Origin: Bufo bufo
Taxonomy: Eukaryota; Chordata; Amphibia; Anura; Bufonidae
Length of the DNA: 64,000 bases
NCBI RefSeq assembly: GCF_905171765.1
Contig: NC_053389.1
Location: 214,340,624 to 214,404,623, forward strand
Direction: 5' to 3'
Position 1 is the stretch's first letter. Each line of letters starts with the position of its first letter. A program made the translations under genes and the position numbers. The notes beneath the pieces were generated by a model that was given only the letters and a program-made list of their open reading frames with translations, searched no databases and had not been told where the DNA came from. Shown here piece after piece: positions 42,700 through 54,425 of the stretch.

Positions 42700-43845
42700 C
42701 AATACTTAAAAAAATTATGCCACCTCGCAGTAGCATTGCCCTCATTGTACAACCTTCACAGTAGTTATGTCCAGATATGTGCCCCCTAATAATATCCATA
42801 TTGTGCCCCCTCACGGTAGTTATGCCCACACTGTGCCCCCTCACAGTATTTATGCTCTCATTGTACAACCTTCACATTAGTTGTGCACCTCTTAAGGTGC
42901 TTATCCCTTAACTGTGCCCCCTTTACATTAGTTATGACATCTCTGTGCCACTTTCAAAGTGGTAATGCCGTTTGTTCCCCTTCACAGTAGTTATGCCCTC
43001 TCTGTTCCCCTTCAGAGTAGTTATGCCCTCACTGAGCCCCAATAACAGTTATGGCCCTTCACAGTAGTAATGCCCTCTGTGCTCCCTTCACAGTAGTAAT
43101 GCATTCTGTGCCCCATTCACAGTAGTAATGCATTATGTGCCCCATTCACAGTAGTAATGCATTCTGTGCCCCATTCACAGTAGTAATGCCCTCGGTGTCC
43201 CCTTTACAGTAATAATGCCCATTGTGCCCCTTAATAGTAGTAATCCCCTCTGTGCCCCTTTGTAGTAGTAATACCCTCCATGCCCCTTTGTAGTAATATT
43301 GCCCTCTGTTTCCTCTTTGTAGTAGCAGTATTACCCTCTGTGCCCTTAAAGGGGTTGTCCAAGTTATATTTATTGATGACCTATCCTCAGGATAGGTCAT
43401 CAATATCAGATCGGCTGGGGTCCGACATCCGGCACCCCCGCCGATCATCTGTTTGAAGAGAAGGCGTGCGCCGTGCCAGCTGTATAGAAGCGATCCATAC
43501 CATTGAAATGAATGGGTCGGCTTGGGTGTAATTACACCTGCTCACCGCTGCAAATGCAACGGCTAGAAGGTAAACAAAGAAGCGGAGGCAGCGCTGGCAC
43601 GGCGCACGCCTTCTCTTCAAACAGATGATCGGCGGGGGTGCTGGATGTCGGACCCCAGCCGATCTGATATTGATGACCTATCCTGAGGATAGGTCATCAA
43701 TAAATATAACTTGGACAACCCTTTTAATAGTAGTAATGCCCTTTGTGCACCTTTGTAGTAGTGATGCCCTTTCTGCCCCTTTATAGTAGTAATGCCCTCT
43801 GTGCTCCTTTGTAGTAGTAAAGCCCTCTGTGCCCTCTCTGTGTTA
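42700..43845. repeat. ~30-bp minisatellite, 'agtagtaatgccctctgtgcccc'
   Basis: Diverged tandem units of 28-35 bp, each with (c)agtag(t)(t/a)atgcc and tgtgcccc blocks, from about 42740 to 43345 and again from 43728 to 43845. A TTAA MITE interrupts it at 43350-43723. The open frames on the minus strand come from the repeat. Confidence 0.7.
43350..43723. mobile_element. TTAA-flanked foldback MITE, 'aggggttgtccaag' ends
   Basis: 374 bp between TTAA at 43346-43349 and 43724-43727. The arms of about 120 bp are almost perfect inverted repeats (aagttatatttattgatgac, aggataggtcatcaatatcag, gccgatcatctgtttgaaga and complements). Because it cuts a minisatellite unit, the insertion is younger than the array. 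Confidence 0.82.
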
Positions 43846-44123
43846 ATAAAACAAAAAACACAGTACCTACTCACCTTGTCCTGTTCCTGATGCTCACATC
43901 CAGCTCTCCCCTTCAGACACAGATCGCTCTGCAGCACTGTGTAGGAGGAGCTTAGGCAGATTCCCGGGCTGCCGGCTCCTCCCACATAGGCCTGTGCCTA
44001 CAGGCTGAATGGAGGAGCAGAGAACAGAAGGCTCCGTGCATCATCATTCAGTGGGGCGATCAGTGAGTGACAGGACCGCAGCTCCCTGCGCTCCAGCAAT
44101 GAGCACTACCATCTGTATTGATG

Positions 44124-44723
44124 ACCACCAATATATATGGGGAAAAAGACAACACCATCTAGACATTATCCCAAGATAAGTTACACAAAAAAGGCCAATC
44201 CAGATAGAAAATAATAAATACCTTTTTTCATCCATAATTCATAAATACAGCTTAAAATCAGTTGGTGGTGCAGACGCACATAAGGCAGTAAAATGCCCTC
44301 ACAGGAGATAACAAACAGTATATGTACCAGAGTATGGGTCGGTCATACATAAATTAGGGTATAAAGCCACCACATACATTTTCACAAGATCATCACATAA
44401 AGTGGCAAGTGCCTCACTATGAATGGATAGATAATCCCAACCTCCTAGATCGTCACATGGTCACATAGGTATACCTACAATTAAAATTTGTATCTCCCGT
44501 GTCCCGACGCGCGTTTCGCTCAATGCTTCATCAGGGGGTAATGCACTTTATACCCTAATTTATGTATGACCGACCCATACTTTGGTACATATACTGTTTG
44601 TTATCTCCTGTGAGGGCATTTTACTGCCTTATGTGCGTCTGCACCACCAACTGTATTTTATGAATTATGGATGAATAAAGGTATTTATTATTTTCTATCC
44701 GGATTGGCCTTTTTTGTGTAACT
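44124..44723. mobile_element. 600-bp inverted-repeat element with a hammerhead motif, PLE-related
   Basis: Flanked by a perfect 14-bp duplication CATCTGTATTGATG (44110-44123, 44724-44737). The arms at 44179-44366 and 44546-44723 are inverted copies of each other, and the 180-bp loop between them holds a hammerhead core on the minus strand. There is no coding frame. The long, variable duplication points to retrotransposition rather than DNA transposition. Non-autonomous Penelope-dependent elements ('retrozymes') with hammerheads are known; this assignment is inference. Confidence 0.7.
44501..44538 (-). ncRNA. Hammerhead ribozyme motif in the inverted-repeat element
   Basis: On the minus strand: CTGATGA (complement of 44528-44534), a short GC/GC stem II with loop ATTGA and an extra A beside the core, GAA, then the self-complementary ACGCGCGT (44507-44514). 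C as the cleavage-site base follows, and GGG pairs with CCC before the core. Stem I is only 3 bp. As in the PLE copies, stem III is palindromic, which suits activity as a dimer. Confidence 0.6.
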
Positions 44724-44737
44724 CATCTGTATTGATG

Positions 44738-45235
44738 GAAACGCTCATTGCTTCTGGTACCCACCTGAGAGCGGGCACCCGGGGTGGAACCCCCCTCTCC
44801 CCTGAGACACCTCTGGGTTCATTCAATGGTTCAATGGAACAGATTTACCAGTGTAGCTACTCTCATTTTTGAGTGTAAATACATACAAAAAATATGGTGT
44901 TTTAGCTGCAAAGTTGGGGGGGGGGCTCCATATTAATGCCTATGGATTTAGAATGGGATGTCATAACGGCTCCTGGAGGTATAATGTGTACTGTAGGAGT
45001 CTGAATACTTTTCTTCACTTTTTTTGCTGCAGTTGTCCAGAGGTTGCAAAAATGTGAATGAGAATCCATGTTTTGCACTTATGTAGTACTTGCTGCACTT
45101 TTTTAAAGCCATGTCATCTATCTTACAGGGGAAATCATTGCATTTGCTCTGAACTGTGATCCCGAAGTTCAAAACTTCTTAATAAATATAATCATTCCTA
45201 TAATCCCGCACCAATGAGACTTGATAGGCACTGAA
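44738..45235. other. Non-coding interval
   Basis: No gene or repeat end recognised, apart from a run of nine G at 44918-44926. Confidence 0.4.
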
Positions 45236-45662
45236 TGATCAGATTAGCGTTTTTACTGGATCCCGCAGGGATCAGCAAAAACGCTTCTTTTACTGATAAT
45301 ACAACCACATGTATCCGTTATGAACAGATCCGGTTGTATTATCTTTAACATAGCCAAGACGGATCCGTCATGAACTCCATTGAAAGTCAATGGGGGACGG
45401 ATCCGTTTTCAATTGTGTCAGATTGTGTCAGAGAAAACGGATCCGTCCCCGCAGCATGCTGAGGTTTGCTCTCCGGTATGAGAACGGAACGGAATGCATT
45501 TTGGAGCACTCCGTTCTTTCAGTTACGTTTTGCCCCCATTGTTATGTTTTGTCCCCATTGACAATGAATGGGGACAAAACGGAAGCGTTTTATTCCGGTA
45601 TTGAGACCCTATGACGGATCTCAATACCGGAAAATGTTAACGCTAGTGCAAAAGTAGCCTTA
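45236..45662. repeat. Foldback MITE related to 16812-17148
   Basis: Contains inverted blocks: acggatccgtc on both sides of the centre and ccggtattgaga near 45595. It ends 'cgctagtgcaaaagtagcct', close to the end of the 16812-17148 element. Non-coding. Confidence 0.5.
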
Positions 45663-46860
45663 CCTGGAACAGTCAAATAAAAATGGGTCAGTTGTAAGAA
45701 TAGAAAACCCCAAAAATTCCCAAGCAATACCTTCCCAGTGCTGTGCTGAGAGCAAATGCAAATTATTAGCTTATTTCTGGATTACTGGATGCCGGACTAG
45801 GCTGCATTTTTACAGTCATATTTTTATGGAGCTAAGCTGCAGTACCAGATTCAGCCCATGGACAAAGATCGCGCTTTTTCTGGATCAGCCATGTTTTTGC
45901 AATCCCATGTCTGAACTTTGGTAGATGAAAAAGTACAATTTATTCCTTGCTTTCATACATGTTATATAATTCTAGAGACATTTCTGTCCAATGGTAAGTA
46001 AAAAAGGAATCCAGTAGATATTTCCGAGAATACTGCATAAAACTGATTTACGTGTTTTTTTCAGGTAGACAACTTACGATTAAGCCCATGACAGGACCAT
46101 AAACCCTGCGGCAACCCAGCAATAAGGAACATCTAGTGTTCAGAGGCAAAGAAGATGCAACATACAGAAAATGTTATCCTGTCACAACCCACTAACAATT
46201 TCCATGCCCTGCTGCTTTGCTACATGACTGGCGAAGGCTGAAAAATTCCAAATGTCATCTTATGGTTCTGTAATGCAACACAGAAAGGAAGAAATGGGGG
46301 GAAGAAAAGAATGGGATCGGATGAGACAGGGAGTGAGGATGATCTGAGGAAATATGCATGCAGCCGGCACTGTAAAACCACCATGATACTCACATCAGTC
46401 AGATACTTACATGCTTCACTTGCTGTGGATTTCATATTCTGCTTTGTGAGAGGCTTGATGCATTCAATCATTAGACATGCCACCCGCTTTGCTTCAACCT
46501 TGCAGATGGTGTCAGCTCAGAAAAGATCTACCATGTGTCAATCAATTCTCCACTCACTTTTCTTCGTGAAAATTTGTTAGTTTTGTAGATTATAATACGA
46601 GTAACTGGGTTAAAAATAGCTGTGGTACTTCTCGGCGTGACTGATGGCTCTAAGGACCTAAAACTGGGGTCACCACACTCCAATACAGCAAGTCACGGTG
46701 AACCACATCGTCTGCTAATGATATTACCAGAATTCAATTAACTGTATAAACCTATTAAGGATGCAGCCTATTTTGAACTTTCAGAGGCGGCAATTTTTAT
46801 CATATTTTTTATCTCCACATTTTAAAAGTCATTATTTATCCTGCAAAAAAACAAGCCTTC
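45663..46860. other. Low-repeat interval, possible single-copy sequence
   Basis: No transposon ends are recognised. The only coding hint is the weak exon candidate at 46411-46498 on the minus strand. Confidence 0.4.
46411..46498 (-). other. Weak exon candidate
   Basis: On the minus strand an 88-nt stretch lies between an AG acceptor (complement of 46499-46500, preceded by a gagctgacacc branch-like motif) and a perfect GTAAGT donor (complement of 46405-46410). One of three frames is open (VEAKRVACLMIECIKPL..). A window of this length is open by chance fairly often, and the acceptor's pyrimidine tract is poor. No family recognised. Confidence 0.2.
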
Positions 46861-47729
46861 TTAAAGGGGTTATCCAATAGTACAAATACCCCCCATAAAT
46901 CCCGGGCCTCTCCTGTAGACGATACTTACCTGGTCCCCGTCACCTGCTTCCCTCCAGATCGCTGCACGGCCACCGCTGCATCTCCCCGTTGCGCGGATGA
47001 AAACATCCGCCGACAGAGGGTGATAGCCAATAGCAGGCTGTGATGGCGACCCGCCTCCCTAGCATTGCGCATGACACTAGGGGGGCTGCTCCTCACCTGA
47101 CTCCCTTTCATCCTTACCTGCTTAACCATGGGCCAGATGTTCAAATGTTCACTTCACACTGTGGACTCCTACCCAACCAGGACCGCCACCTGCTTCCTAG
47201 TCACCTTACTGGCATCCTGATATCACTCTGCAAGAGAGATTGGAAATGGTCTCTCCTTCTCCCCACACTGTGGATGCCCCTTCTCCAAGTTGCCAAGTTG
47301 TATTCTCTTCCAGAGGATGCAAAAACAGTCTAAAATGATGCTGCCACCAGAGGACCCATTGTCAGGAGGTTCTGTGTATGTGTACCATTTGCCCTATGGT
47401 TACAGTGTTGCCGGTACCTTAAAAGCATTATATGTACTCCCAATAAAGGCATGTGACACGCCATTGTAGTGCCTAACTCCAAGTTTCGTTGGAGTGGGTT
47501 CTTCTGGGCCATACTGGGTTCCCAGTGTAACAGACATGGCCTATCCATAATAGTACCTAAATGGTTATTCATCTTGAAGGGGTGACATCTAATACTACAT
47601 TAAAATATATGACTTGATGCGTTAGAAAAAGGTTTGTTGAGACGATCCCTTTAAATTGCCGTGAAAATGATCTAATAATCAGATGCTGGTGCTGGAACAT
47701 TGTTAATGTAAATGCGTCTCTTTTTTCAG
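46861..47729. other. Non-coding interval with a MITE end
   Basis: TTAAAGGGGTTATCC at 46862-46876 looks like one end of a TTAA MITE, and GATCCCTTTAAA at 47644-47655 could be another, but their inner sequences do not pair. Otherwise nothing is recognised. Confidence 0.35.
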
Positions 47730-47849
47730 GGCTCCATCTTTTCTATAAACTCCGATACAAAGCTCTTTTTAGCAGATGGCCATCACTTTGAACCTTCAGG
47801 GCTCAGCGACTCAGCGCTGTACCTTATCTCCCATTCAGCACAGCGTCCT
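47730..47849 (+). other. Candidate coding exon of an unknown host gene
   Basis: A 120-nt stretch (40 codons, phase 0 at both ends) is bounded by tctcttttttcag on the left (47717-47729) and the consensus donor GTGAGT (47850-47855) on the right. The open frame reads GSIFSINSDTKLFLADGHHF and continues to ..HSAQRP; the other two frames have stops. It lies in one of the few stretches without recognisable transposons. The composition is protein-like, but I do not recognise the family. Confidence 0.35.
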
Positions 47850-47855
47850 GTGAGT

Positions 47856-49157
47856 GGCAAGCTTCCAGTCCATCAAGTCCTATGAGATACGACAGTATAA
47901 ATTCTATTCTAACAATGCGGCAAATCTGTTTGATAAATGTATTCTGCATCTTCGCTAATCTCTCTTCTCTTGGAATCCTTACTCATATCTGCTGGAACAT
48001 CATGTATTTGTGCTACGGATTATAACCTCAGTCTACCGTTTGAGATGGTTTAGGGTCACCATTACATACAATCTTTTACAACATACTTTAAATGAAATGA
48101 CTCCAAACATTCAGTTTAATGCATTCTATACTAGACGCACACAATACTTGTAAGAATACATTCAATCAATGCTTGGCGTGACATGATGAACTATGATAGC
48201 AAATTCAGCTACTTTTATACCGTGAAAATAAAATCAAATTATTTCACCCTCCCAGGCTTTGTAATGCAGTTTTTGCGCTCGCAATACTAATAGGTTTGGG
48301 GCGTACGAGGGCATGCCTGCTCATTTTCATCTATTCTGCCTTCTGCCCTTCAATCTGTATCTCATACAGAACTAAATCCCACCATCTATGATCCAAATGT
48401 AAATGGATGGACACATCTCAAATCATATTTCAATGCATTCAAAGAAATACATTATTTTCAGGACAATGTGCACTGTGTAGAATAACAATTGCTATCAGTT
48501 TGATTCCTATTAGTTATAGGACATGACGTGTGTATACGGTCCAAACATAACCACAGAGAAAATGAATACCATTTACTCACAAAGTGAAGCATGCAGAAAA
48601 CACTGAGATATGGGTCTGTGAACTGATTGAAGAGCTTCTCGCGAAGGAATCTAGGTTGCAGAGCACAATACGACATGCACCATCCATATACTCTGAGCGC
48701 ATCATACTGTGTAACTACTCTATCTATGATCATTAGAGATGAGCAATGTTTTGAAAAATTAGATTCTGGGCTGTTGCTGGTATGGTGTTTAGCTGGTTAG
48801 ATGGGGGACAATATGCATATTATTGCTGTTCTTGCCTGCAATCTCCTGCAGGTTATTTGACAGTAAAGACTGAATATTAATCAGCTCTGGCATACCCACT
48901 TCTCCAACCCCTACAGGTGCATGCGCTACTTTTTTGCGGTGTGGATCGTCGGATGCGGATTGCAGACCTCATTCAAGTGAATGGGTCCCCATCCACATGC
49001 AGCGGCCCTATAGCGGACCATTGAGGCCTAACAATGCAGAATGACTGAACAGTGCAGTCTTCATTAGTTCACAAGAGCCAGCTGCAGCCCTTACAGCCAC
49101 GCGGTACTTGGCTATTTCAAAACCCCAACACGACCACACCATGTGGTCATACTCTAA
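47856..49157. other. Mostly unclassified interval
   Basis: 48734-48745 reads TAGAGATGAGCA, like the left end of the outer hAT, with no partner seen. 48903-49060 (tgcggtgtggatcg..gaatgggtccccat) resembles the interior of the 'catgcacac' foldback family. No coding frame. Confidence 0.4.
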
Positions 49158-49459
49158 GGCCCCTTTCAGACGAGTGAGTTCCACACATCAGACTCACATC
49201 GTGAGTATGTGGCAGCTCCCGTCCTGACCTCCCAGCTACGATGGGGTCGCATAGCATTATATTGATTTATGTTGCTATGTAACACTTACAGTTCCGGAAT
49301 GTATTGCATAACACTGACATAATGCTGTCAGTGTTATCCAATACATTCCAGAACTGTAAGGGTTACATCATAAATCAATATAATGCTATGGGACCCGTCA
49401 ATGCTGGGAGGTCAGGATGGGTGCTCTCCCTGGAACTCGCTTGTCTGAAAGGGGCCTAA
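49158..49459. repeat. Foldback MITE, 'ggcccctttcagacg' family
   Basis: Ends aaggcccctttcagacgagtg and cgcttgtctgaaaggggcct are inverted. The inner arms pair over about 100 bp (gcattatattgatttatg, acattccagaactgtaag and complements). The L1 at 49477 inserted just beyond its right end. Confidence 0.7.
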
Positions 49460-49577
49460 GGGTAGCTTTGTTGCAGGGGGGCGGAGCTAGCACCAGAGTC
49501 GGATGGTACTGTGAAGTGGTGCTCTCCTACTGATTAAACCCTCTAAGCCTGTTTATAACGCTCTACTGGACACTAAA

Positions 49578-50675
49578 ATGGTCAAGATAGGTGGCCAAAA
49601 GTCCTCTGACCAAGCTGGTCACATCCGTTCCTACAGTCCGGGGATATGGAGCGATATGGAGCGATTCATCAAAAAAGCGGCGGCAGTCGCGATGAGCAAA
49701 GAACCTAAGATGGCGCCCGTCACTCCACGAGGCGGAACCGCTAGGCAACTGAGGGAGACGGCCGACACAGAAGGGGTAAGAGATGAATCCCCTGACTCTG
49801 ATAGCCTCCCTATCTCCTGTTCTTACCTTAAGGAGGCATTGGCAGCCGCACTGGGACCCCTCAGCCTTGATCTCTCTTCTAATAAAGAGGACATTCACCA
49901 TATAGGCAGAAGAGTGGAGACCCCAGAAGAGAACCAAGCGGCCATTATATCGCACCAGTCAGAGGCAGCTAACAGCCTGTCTGAGTGTCAGAGACACCTC
50001 AACTCCCTATATACTACAATTGAGGAACAAGAAAATAGGAACAGATGAAACAATTTACGTTTCCGAGGGATACCTGAAACCGTCTCCCCAATAGACATTC
50101 CACAGACTATAATCCAGATATGCCTTCAAATTTTGGGGCCAGACTCTGCCCATGAAGTAATAATAGAGAGGGCGCACAGAGCCCTTCGCCCTAAACCACA
50201 GCCTTCAGAACCCCCTTGTGATGTTATATGCAAATTCCTACACTTTCCGGTCAAAGAAGCCATAATGTCTGGGGCCAGAAATGCGGACCCATTGAGATGG
50301 TAAAATAATACCATCTCCATCTTCCAGGATCTGGCCCAATCAACTCTGAAGAAGCGCAGATCCCTGAAACCCCTGACGGAATGGCTCCGACAGCATAACA
50401 TCGCCTACCGCTGGTCCTTCCCGTTTGGTCTGTCGTTTCTCCATGAAGGACGTCGCATCACCATCTCTTCCTACGTTGACCTGGAAAAAGCATATGCACA
50501 GCTTAAAATCTTCCCTTTGGATTTAGAGAACTGGGAGACAGTCCAGAATTTAACATTTCTGACACCTCTACCTGCAGTATCCCCCTGGGAGACTTTGCGC
50601 ACCCCAAAATCGCAGAAGAATAAAAGAGAGCACCTGGCGACAACTCCAAAGAGACTAACACTACCAGATAAGTGA
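49578..50675 (+). pseudogene. ORF1: L1 ORF1 (RNA-binding protein), two in-frame stops
   Basis: 365 codons remain in one frame from ATG to TGA, but TGA (50046-50048) and TAA (50301-50303) interrupt it. There is a low-complexity N-terminus and a heptad-like coiled-coil stretch before the first stop. After it comes the RRM-type start NNLRFRGIPE, with ERAHRALRP and a C-terminal domain (AYRWSFPFGLSF, DLEKAYAQL). ORF1p normally trimerises and coats the L1 RNA. Confidence 0.82.
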
Positions 50676-51102
50676 AAGCCCTCGGGACCCCAGGTCCCTG
50701 ATCTTTACATTCCAGTAGCACTAGCCCTTGAGGGTTGTATCTACCTACTTCTATGACAGTTTGTCTGTACCCCCCTTCACTGTTCTTGTTATTAGAGCAA
50801 ATTCGCACAAACAATATTACCATATTTAAGCTTACATATAAGTTCTTGTTATGTTTTCTGTTGTGTGTTTTGAATTTTTTTTATTGTGACAGGTATAACA
50901 TACTAATGCCTAAGATGGCTTACACCTATGTATTCAATACCAAATGTAAGGATTTTGTTGTGCAACTTTACTCACATCTACTTGTTAAACGGATTCCTCA
51001 AGCAGTGGTTATGTACACCCTAACTCTCATTCCGATAGTCAGCTTCATCTCAGGGGAAATCAGATTAGCTATTTTCCATCCCCCTCCCCCCACACCCTAC
51101 AT

Positions 51103-52138
51103 ATGATGATGGCAGATATTCACCTAGTTTCTTACAACGTCAAGGGGTTAAGATCGCCCTCCAAAAGATGTAGAATTTTTTTCTTTATTAAAAAAAGAAA
51201 ATAGCTCAGTGATTTTCCTGCAGGAAACTCATTTTAAACATGGTCATTACCCCAATCTCTCATATGCCAAATTCCCCAGATGGTCCCACTGTGGAGCTGG
51301 GGGCGCTGCCTCAAGGGGAGTGAGTATAGGTTTCCATAAAGACTTCCCTTTTACCTATCTTTCACAGGTTCAAGATCCGGAGGGTAGATATCTCATTCTT
51401 AAGGGTACAATAGGCCAGCAGACTTTCACTCTAGTAAACGTTTATGCCCCCAACTTGGGCCAAATTGACTGGTTCCTTACTCTCCTAACCCTCGTAGGGA
51501 CACATAGGGAGGGCTCGCTAATCTTAGCGGGAGATTTTAATCTAACCCTCAATCCCTTCTTAGACTCTTCCTCAAAAAAATCCTCCATCTCTACCAAGGG
51601 TCTTAAAACCCTCCAGACTAAACTGTTCAATTTAGGAATTGTTGACGCTTGGCGGTGTTTACATCCGAACACAATAGATTTTTCGTATTACTCCCCGGCC
51701 AACACCACATATACTAGAATTGACTACGTATTTATCCCTAAGGAGCAATTACAACTATGTAAATTGGCCAAGATCAGAAACATTACACTATCCGACCATG
51801 CCCCAATAACATGTGAACTACACTCACTAGCGGGCCCTCCCAGAGCCCCTAAATGGTGCCTCAACGAGTCCCTGCTAGGTAATGCTGCGCACAAAGCCCA
51901 GATTGCCTCCTATCTTGAAGAATACTTCTCTTTTAATAATACCCCAGAAATATCCCCTCAAACGTTATGGGACGCCCATAAACCCTACATTAGGGGAAAA
52001 CTCATTAGCCTTTGCTCTTTCCTTAAGAGAAAATCTGAGAAGAAATTAAACCATCTCCTGTCGCAGATCCACTCACTCAAAAGCACACAAACAATTTCAC
52101 CTAGCTCTGCATCTGTCGGAACTCCTGCGTTCCCTTAG
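51103..52138 (+). pseudogene. ORF2: L1 ORF2, endonuclease domain
   Basis: Starts MADIHLVSYNVKGLRSP (third of three successive ATGs) and breaks at a T/A-rich run near 51180. From 51209 it continues with IFLQETHF, TLVNVYAPN, LILAGDFNLTL, TRIDYVFIP and LSDHAPITC: the APE-type active-site set (Glu, Asp/Asn, Asp, His). All of these residues are present. The frame ends at 52138, before the RT. Confidence 0.85.
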
Positions 52139-52387
52139 ATCAGAACTCAAAAACCTCTTGAACGAACGTTAAACGTTTTCTAGACTCCCTTACCCTCCCA
52201 GTCTTATCACCTACCCAAAAAGACCTCCTTTCCAGACCATTTTCTGTCCTGGAACTTGATGCGGCTATAAAATCAACCCCCTGACGGCCTCCCGATATCT
52301 TATTATTCTTTTTTTGAAGATATTCTTACTCCCTACCTACTCCCAATATATAATTCATCCCTATGTGGTTTCCCAATTACCACTGAT

Positions 52388-53762
52388 ATGACTAGGGCAA
52401 CCATCACCATTATACCCAAAGTAACAAAGGACCCTACCTCCTGCTTAAATTATCGCCCCATATCCCTACTCAATGTGGACCTAAAGCTTCTTGCCAAAAT
52501 GCTCGCCCTCCACTTGAATAATCTCCTACCCACCTTAATCCACCCAGACCAGGTGGGCTTTGTTAAGGGACGAGAAGGCAAAGACAACACTACCAAAGTA
52601 CTGAACGCCCTTTATTACGCATCCCACAAAGTTACCCCCTTGGTCCTGATTGGCACGGATGCTGAGAAAGCTTTTGACAGGGTTGACTGGTCATATATTC
52701 GATCTACCTTGCAAAAATTCCTAATTCCGGAACCTTTCATTAACGCAGTTTTTTCAATGTACAGTATGCCCACTCCTCTGCGTCCGTGTCGGTCAACGGG
52801 ATCCTTTCCTTTAGCTTTCCAATCAGAAACGGGACCAGACAGGGATGCCCTCTCTCCCCTCTCCTCTTTGTCCTCGTTATGGAAACCCTTCTACAGGCCC
52901 TGAGACAGGAAGAAGATATTAGGGGCTTATGAGTTGAAGGAACAGAATTTAAACTAGCCGCTTTTGCGGACGACCTTTTAATAATTACGACCAACCCTTC
53001 CAAATCCATGCCCATTATATTCTCACTGTTGAGTCACTTTGGATCCTTATCCAATTTTAAAGTCAATCCCGCCAAATCCCAAGTCCTACTCAACTCTCAC
53101 TACCCTTAGGGCTATCTCCCCTTTTAACTGGGACACCCAACAACTGACATATTTGGGAGTGACGCTTACCCCACACCTATCGGATCTTTATGCGCTGAAC
53201 TATAAACCACTATTGACATCCATTATTGCTCAACTAGACTCATTAAACTTCCCATTCTTGTCTTGGTTTGGGAGAAAAAAACCTTCTTATGTCCCTGGTA
53301 ATGCCAAGACTCACATATCTAATGCAAACACTCCCAATAGAAATACCCAAAACATTTTTTAACCTCTTGAATAAACACATACAAAAGTTTATTTGGCAAG
53401 GGAAGACCCCACGTATCTCTTTCCTCACGCTTTCCAAGCCAAAAAGAGCTGGAGGTATAGGGCTGCCAGACCCTGAGGGCTACATGAAAGCCATCCTTCT
53501 ATCCAGGATAATTGACTGGATTAGATCTCCCCCTACCAAAACCTGGCTCACACTGGAAAATTCCTTCCTGAACTCGTCATTAAGGGCTCTTCTGTTGACT
53601 GGTAAATCCCCCCTGAGACTGAGCTCTATCCTCAACTCTATGATAAGAAATACCTTGAAAATCTGGAAGTGGTTCTCAGCCAAAGAGGGATCTCTATCCT
53701 TACCCTCTCCTTTGCTACTTATTAAAGATATAGTTTCTCTAGCCCCTAGAGAGCTTAGATGA
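52388..53762 (+). pseudogene. ORF2: L1 ORF2, reverse transcriptase
   Basis: Frames at 52388-52903, 52920-53095 and 53268-53762 give SCLNYRPISLLNVDLKLLAK, VLIGTDAEKAFDRVDW (motif A), GTRQGCPLSPLLF in a shifted frame (motif B), and FADDLLII (motif C, near 52967) with both Asp kept. An in-frame TGA precedes motif C. The following connection region stops at 53762, where unrelated sequence begins. Confidence 0.83.
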
Positions 53763-54420
53763 TGATGATGATGATGTATATGTAAAGAAGAGGACCGGCA
53801 CAAGGCGAGTGCCGGTCCTCTTCTTTACATTGTTTGCTGGGACGCCGACCTCTTGACACGTGCACCGCAGCCATCACAAGGCAGTGCCGACCCTTATCTT
53901 CAATATAGATGATGATGTATAGTCTTGTGTACACGCAGTCTTACCCATCGGGCCTCGATGCGCTTAGCTGACTAATTCAACAGGGAGGAAAAAAAGAAAG
54001 CATGACACTTTGCCAGGCCTAGAGAATAAGGCACCTATACCAGAGACCAATTTCCTAGCACTTATCAAATGGAGAGTGAAGAAAAAGGGGCGGAAGGTAG
54101 GGGGATCTCAAGGTTGAAAGGGTTCGGACGAGATATAGAGAATGTGAAGAAAACAATTTAATAATCGTGGGGAAAAAGTATCTTTGAGATAAAAGAACAT
54201 TACCAACCGTGAATTTATAGACTAAGATTTAAGAAAAACACCAAAATGATATAAACCAAATAAGTGTTATATAGGAAGATCAAACACCTGTTTGAAAAGT
54301 AAGGTTTTCAGTGCACGCCTGAATGAGAGAAGACTGGGAATCATTTTCAGGGCCAGAGGTAGGTGGTTCCAAAATCTGGCCCCTTGAGCTGAAAAGGATC
54401 TACCTCCACGTCTGATCTTG
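53763..54420. mobile_element. Unclassified insertion in L1 ORF2, with a 21-bp perfect hairpin
   Basis: L1 coding similarity stops at 53762 and resumes about 54426. In between are (gat)n, a hairpin with a 21-bp perfect stem (53781-53801 and 53809-53829, loop aaggcga), and a stretch 'gcacgcctgaatgagagaag..ggtggttccaaaatctgg' (54310-54380). That stretch resembles the 'cctgaagaggtgggttttt..gagttccagagttgggg' part of the L2 element at 58340-58435. No clear target duplication was found. Confidence 0.5.
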
Positions 54421-54425
54421 TTAAC

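Noticed and set aside
43387..43985. Minus-strand open frames near the minisatellite
   Set aside because: They run through a palindromic MITE and minisatellite units and have no domain.
46035..46110. Plus-strand exon starting after tttttttcag at 46055
   Set aside because: Stops follow quickly in the frames considered, and no donor site gives an open block.
49578..50048. 156-codon frame as a complete small protein
   Set aside because: It is the N-terminal part of L1 ORF1; the same frame continues beyond the stop with RRM-like sequence.
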